Part shown: positions 60,800 through 64,000 of the stretch, piece by piece
Layout of the letters: each line of letters starts with the position of its first letter
Numbering within the stretch: the first letter of the stretch is position 1
NCBI GenBank assembly: GCA_013396635.1
Contig: WBMW01005088.1
Span: forward strand, 1-64,000
Source: Penelope pileata
Taxonomy: Eukaryota > Chordata > Aves > Galliformes > Cracidae
Length of the DNA stretch: 64,000 nt
Reading direction: 5' to 3'
Made by a program: the position numbers and the translations under genes
Notes under the pieces: model-generated
Told to the model about the DNA's origin: nothing
What the model saw: the letters and a program-made list of their open reading frames with translations, nothing else
Databases searched by the model: none

Positions 60800-61487
60800 T
60801 AAAGCACAGCCCTGCTGAAAAGGACTTGGGGGTACTGGCAGATGGCAAGCGGGCCATGAGCCAGCAATGTGCCCTTGCAGTCCACAAAGCCAACAGAATT
60901 CTGGGCTGCATGAAAAGAAACATGGCCAGCAGGTCAAGGGAGGTGATCCTACCCCTCTACTCTGTGCTGGTGAGACCTCACCTGGAATACTGTGTCCAGA
61001 TGTGGAGTCCTCAGCACAGGAGAGACATGGACCTGTTGGAGCGCGTCCAGAGGAGGGCCACAAAAATGCAACACCTCCCCTATGAAGACAGGCTGAGAGA
61101 ACTGGGGATATTCAGCCTGGAGAAGGCTCCAAGGTGACCTGATAGCTGCCTTTCAGTATCTAAAGGGGAGCTACAAGAAAGAGGGGGACAGACTCTTTAG
61201 AAGGGTCTGTGAGGATAGAACAAGGGGGAATGGCTTCAAACTGAAAGAGAGGAAAATTAGGTTAGATTTAAGGAAAAAGTTTTTTACAGTAAGGGTGGGA
61301 GACACTGGAATAGGTTGCCCAGAGAGGTGGTAGAAGCCCCGACCCTGGAGACATTCAAGGTCAGGCCGGACCAAGCTCTGAGCACCGTGATCTAGCTGCA
61401 GGTGTCCCTGTACATTGCAGAGGAGTTGGACTAGGTGACCTTTGAAGGTCCCTTCCAACTCTAAGGATTCTATGACTCTATGATTCT
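60800..61487 (+). mobile_element. CR1 LINE with readable ORF2 C-terminus, plus strand
   Basis: The longest CR1 here, about 690 bp. The frame at 60826-61137 (103 codons) begins MGVLADGKRAMSQQCALAVH and continues with EVILPLYSVLVRPHLEYCVQ and DLLERVQRRATKM. This is the C-terminal end of the CR1 ORF2 reverse transcriptase. After RRATKM the family's short 'I.GL' piece is missing and the frame resumes with QHLPYEDRLREL, so a small in-frame deletion occurred. The reading frame then closes, the 3' UTR follows, and the tail is GATTCTATGACTCTATGATT. The endonuclease and catalytic YADD regions are absent, so it cannot move on its own. Confidence 0.95.
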
Positions 61488-62107
61488 AAACCATTTGTGC
61501 AAGTTGCCATTAAACAATTGATAAAAAAAAATCTTTCAGTGAGCTTTGGACCAAACAAAGTGGGAAGACACTAGTCTCAAAGTCTGATTTTCATCACCAA
61601 GTAAGTTTCTTCATGACCAGAGTAATTTGGAAACTGGCTGTGGTCAGGAAAGACATTTCTACCCGATCTACTTTTACTTCTGACAGGAGCACTTTGGTGT
61701 TGTACTGACATGATTATAGTTACTGCGGTGTGAATGTTACCTAATAAAACTTGTCTATCACTAACTCATTGGAAATGCTGTTAAGAGGAATCTGTCTTAA
61801 ACACTGACCAAAATTAGATACTTTGCTACAGTCTTGAACTCGGAATTTATTGCAATGAATCTTTTACTAAAAATAGATTTTGAAAGAATGATTACATATT
61901 GGACATACAACACTTTAAAAATACATCTGAAAGTAGAACATTAACTTCCCCTCAGGCTAATAGTTACTGCACTCATCCGGAGAGAAGGAGAAACTCACTC
62001 AGTTTCCTATGCAGCCTTAGGGAAGAGTTTAGAATATATTTCACATATGCATACCTTCTTTGTAAGCAATTTTTTTTAGACATTTGCATCGGCTGCATTA
62101 GGCAAAC
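61488..62107. other. Gene-free spacer between CR1 and ERVL LTR
   Basis: About 620 bases with no recognised gene or repeat. Confidence 0.6.
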
Positions 62108-62604
62108 TGTAGAATTGAGGCTGCAGATATAGCTTCTGCGAGAAGAGATCACGGTCTGCCTTGTGCCAGACATCCAGTTCTATCTGCTGCTGCAACGGAC
62201 CTACCACAGGGCACAGATGAGCCCATCAACTACATCTGTGATGCCTCTGTGCAAATGTTCTTAAGAAAGGGTGGATAAAGAAAGGAAAAGGGAGCAAAAA
62301 AGTGAGAAATAGCACATGAAACACCAAGGTCAGGAGAGGTGCTCCATGCAGCAGGCAACCCTCTTTTTTCTCATTACTTTAATCAGTAATTGCATATATT
62401 TTAATCGGAAATAAATTAATTTCACAAATCAAGTCTGGTTTATTTGTGACAGTGATCAGCAAGTGAGCTCCAGTTGAGTGATCTCAATCCATGAGCTCTC
62501 TTCCTCATTCTTCTTCCTACCCACCCTGACCCCTGCCCTACAGAAGGGGAGAGCGAGTGAGAAGCTTAGTGCATGTTTGGCTGCTAGCCAGGGATAACTC
62601 ACTA
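62108..62604 (+). mobile_element. Avian ERVL-type solo LTR, plus strand
   Basis: An LTR of about 500 bp. It follows the order of a widespread bird ERVL LTR: a start near TGTAGAATTGAGGCTGCAG, then GCGAGAAG, GAGCCCATCAACTACATC, CTGTGCAAATGTTCTTAAGA, a purine-rich stretch, ACACCAAGGTCAGGAGAGG, then a polyadenylation-type AATAAATTAATTT (about 62410-62422), a TTTATTTGTGACAGTGATCA block, and a 3' end with GCTAGCCAGGGATAACTCAC. The 3' terminal CA is degraded and I cannot define a target duplication. No viral genes adjoin it, so it appears to be a solo LTR. Class assignment is from memory. Confidence 0.8.
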
Positions 62605-64000
62605 GATATGATTATATCCTTCTCATGGACATATTGGAAACAGTCATACAGCCAGTAAGAAGAACCGGTTCATCTTCTAAAAGTAGGAGAATAAGATCAT
62701 CATCATCATGATAACATGGGAAATAGGGGTTGAGTATCACCTAGCAATGTCAACTGAGGCTTGAACATAAAGTATACAGAAGAAGAGTTCTGCAAGAACA
62801 AATTAATGAAACATAAAACCAATTATATATTACAGAACACTTTCTCTCTCCTAATTGATTTAATTGCTCCAAAACAACCAAATTCCGTGAGCACAGAATT
62901 CTATAGATGTATTTCATTCTATTTCAGAGAAGACAAATGTTATCTTGAGTGACTTCTCTCATAGCAAATCATTTCTATTATTTGTGTAAACTAAGTTATC
63001 TGTGATAACAGGATCAAATATTAACACCCTAAAACAGAAAGCTCTTTATAATATGCTGAATGACAAGTGAGTTTGTTAGGTTTTCTTCCCTAAATAACAT
63101 ATACAACAAAATTAAATTTCTAAACTGAAGCGTTGACAGGAATATGACCCTCCACAACCATTTAAAAAGTAGGCAAGCATCCGTCAGTGTGCAAAGACAT
63201 AGGTGAAGAGGAGAATACTGTTAAGGGTTTTTGTAAACAATAACTAGGTTGCCCTTTTCTTGTCTGTTTTGGACTTCATAACTTTTCAAAATAGTTTTTT
63301 AACCTGATTGTGACATGAAGTGAAAAATTTTGGATAGTTTCAATTAGGAAGGAGCTCAAAAAAAACCAGCAATAGTTGTAATTTGTAGAAGAACCAGTTT
63401 GTCTTCATTTATAGAAACTCTTTTTAATCACAAAATATTGCTGATACTACACATAGTTTCACAATTTCATATAAACTATGTCAGTAGAAAATAATTTGTA
63501 ACTTAATTAACCGAAGTTTCAGGATCACTCCGCTGGCTTAGTTGAATCATGTTAAAAAAAAAAAAAAAAAGTGTATATTCTTTGTAAATAATGACGACAA
63601 ATCTCCATAAAACATTGAGATCATTGTAACTTACTGCAAAACACCTTAAAATTAAAAAGCATTGACAACTCTATCACAGCAGTGAACAATTGCATCTGGA
63701 TTTTTAAGGAGATTCTACCTGAATAAGTACTTTCAGAGCTTATACAAAATTAGTTTTAGGATATTCATTTAATAATTCTAAAATGCAGATGTTCAGAACA
63801 CCGTTATTGAGTATTAAAGAAAGAACATTAAAATGAATGGCTACTATTAAGAAGTTTTACTAAAAGAATATTAAAACAGGGATTTTGCACATAATTTGAT
63901 TCCATAATGTGGAGAAAGTTACCTCTCACATATTTATGATTACAAGCCTTTCACTTTATAGTAGCAGAAAATGGATTATAATGTATTTGTGGCACTTTAG
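62605..64000. other. Gene-free AT-rich end of window
   Basis: No gene or mobile element recognised. A poly-A run lies at 63554-63570. Confidence 0.6.

Noticed and set aside
60722..61063. 113-codon minus-strand open frame
   Set aside because: Antisense shadow of the CR1 ORF2 C-terminus.

Overview
The window looks like avian nuclear DNA, most likely from a galliform (chicken, turkey or quail type). The evidence is the repeat content: many 5'-truncated CR1 LINEs ending in ATTCTATGA-type octamer tails, three short mariner elements of the GalluHop (Mariner1_GG) type, and bird-type endogenous retrovirus LTRs. These identifications come from recalled family sequences; no database was searched. The DNA is visibly AT-rich and I found no protein-coding exon of a host gene, no tRNA, rRNA or snRNA gene, and no CRISPR array. 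It is best described as a stretch of gene desert or a very large intron. Almost all open frames are short and chance-like; those with recognisable content are decayed transposon coding sequence.

Layout: 1-2.4 kb holds two plus-strand CR1 copies, the second internally deleted at an ambiguous base. At 5.4-6.0 kb a 113-bp exact direct repeat brackets an LTR fragment that is itself interrupted by a CR1; this is the oddest structure in the window and may be two haplotypes joined end to end. 6-13 kb is featureless. At 13.0, 18.9 and 19.9 kb lie three mariner copies. At 15.8-16.6 kb a minus-strand CR1 is split by a 213-bp insert with a 12-bp flanking repeat. At 21.0-21.5 kb there is a near full-length solo LTR of the same family as the 5.6 kb fragment. 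From 21.5 to 53.5 kb I see no genes and only simple repeats, two assembly gaps in poly-T tracts (25.8 and 46.5 kb) and a 131-bp homopurine (AAAAGG)n array at 51.6 kb.

At 53.5-54.4 kb there is an 876-bp hAT transposon with both ends, an 8-bp target-site duplication (one mismatch), and recognisable remains of the C-terminal part of its transposase. A CR1 tail follows at 54.7 kb, and a very old CR1 reverse-transcriptase fragment (minus strand) at 57.2 kb. From 59.3 to 62.6 kb is a dense cluster of plus-strand retroelements: two CR1 tails, an older CR1-like tail, a 0.7-kb CR1 with readable ORF2 C-terminus, and an ERVL-type solo LTR.

The genes do not form a pathway; the only functional logic is transposon biology (insertion, nesting, decay). 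I found no convincing previously undescribed system. The best leads are the 5.4-6.0 kb duplication, the 16.2 kb insert of unknown origin, the hAT relic, and two unexplained blocks that could be conserved regulatory DNA.
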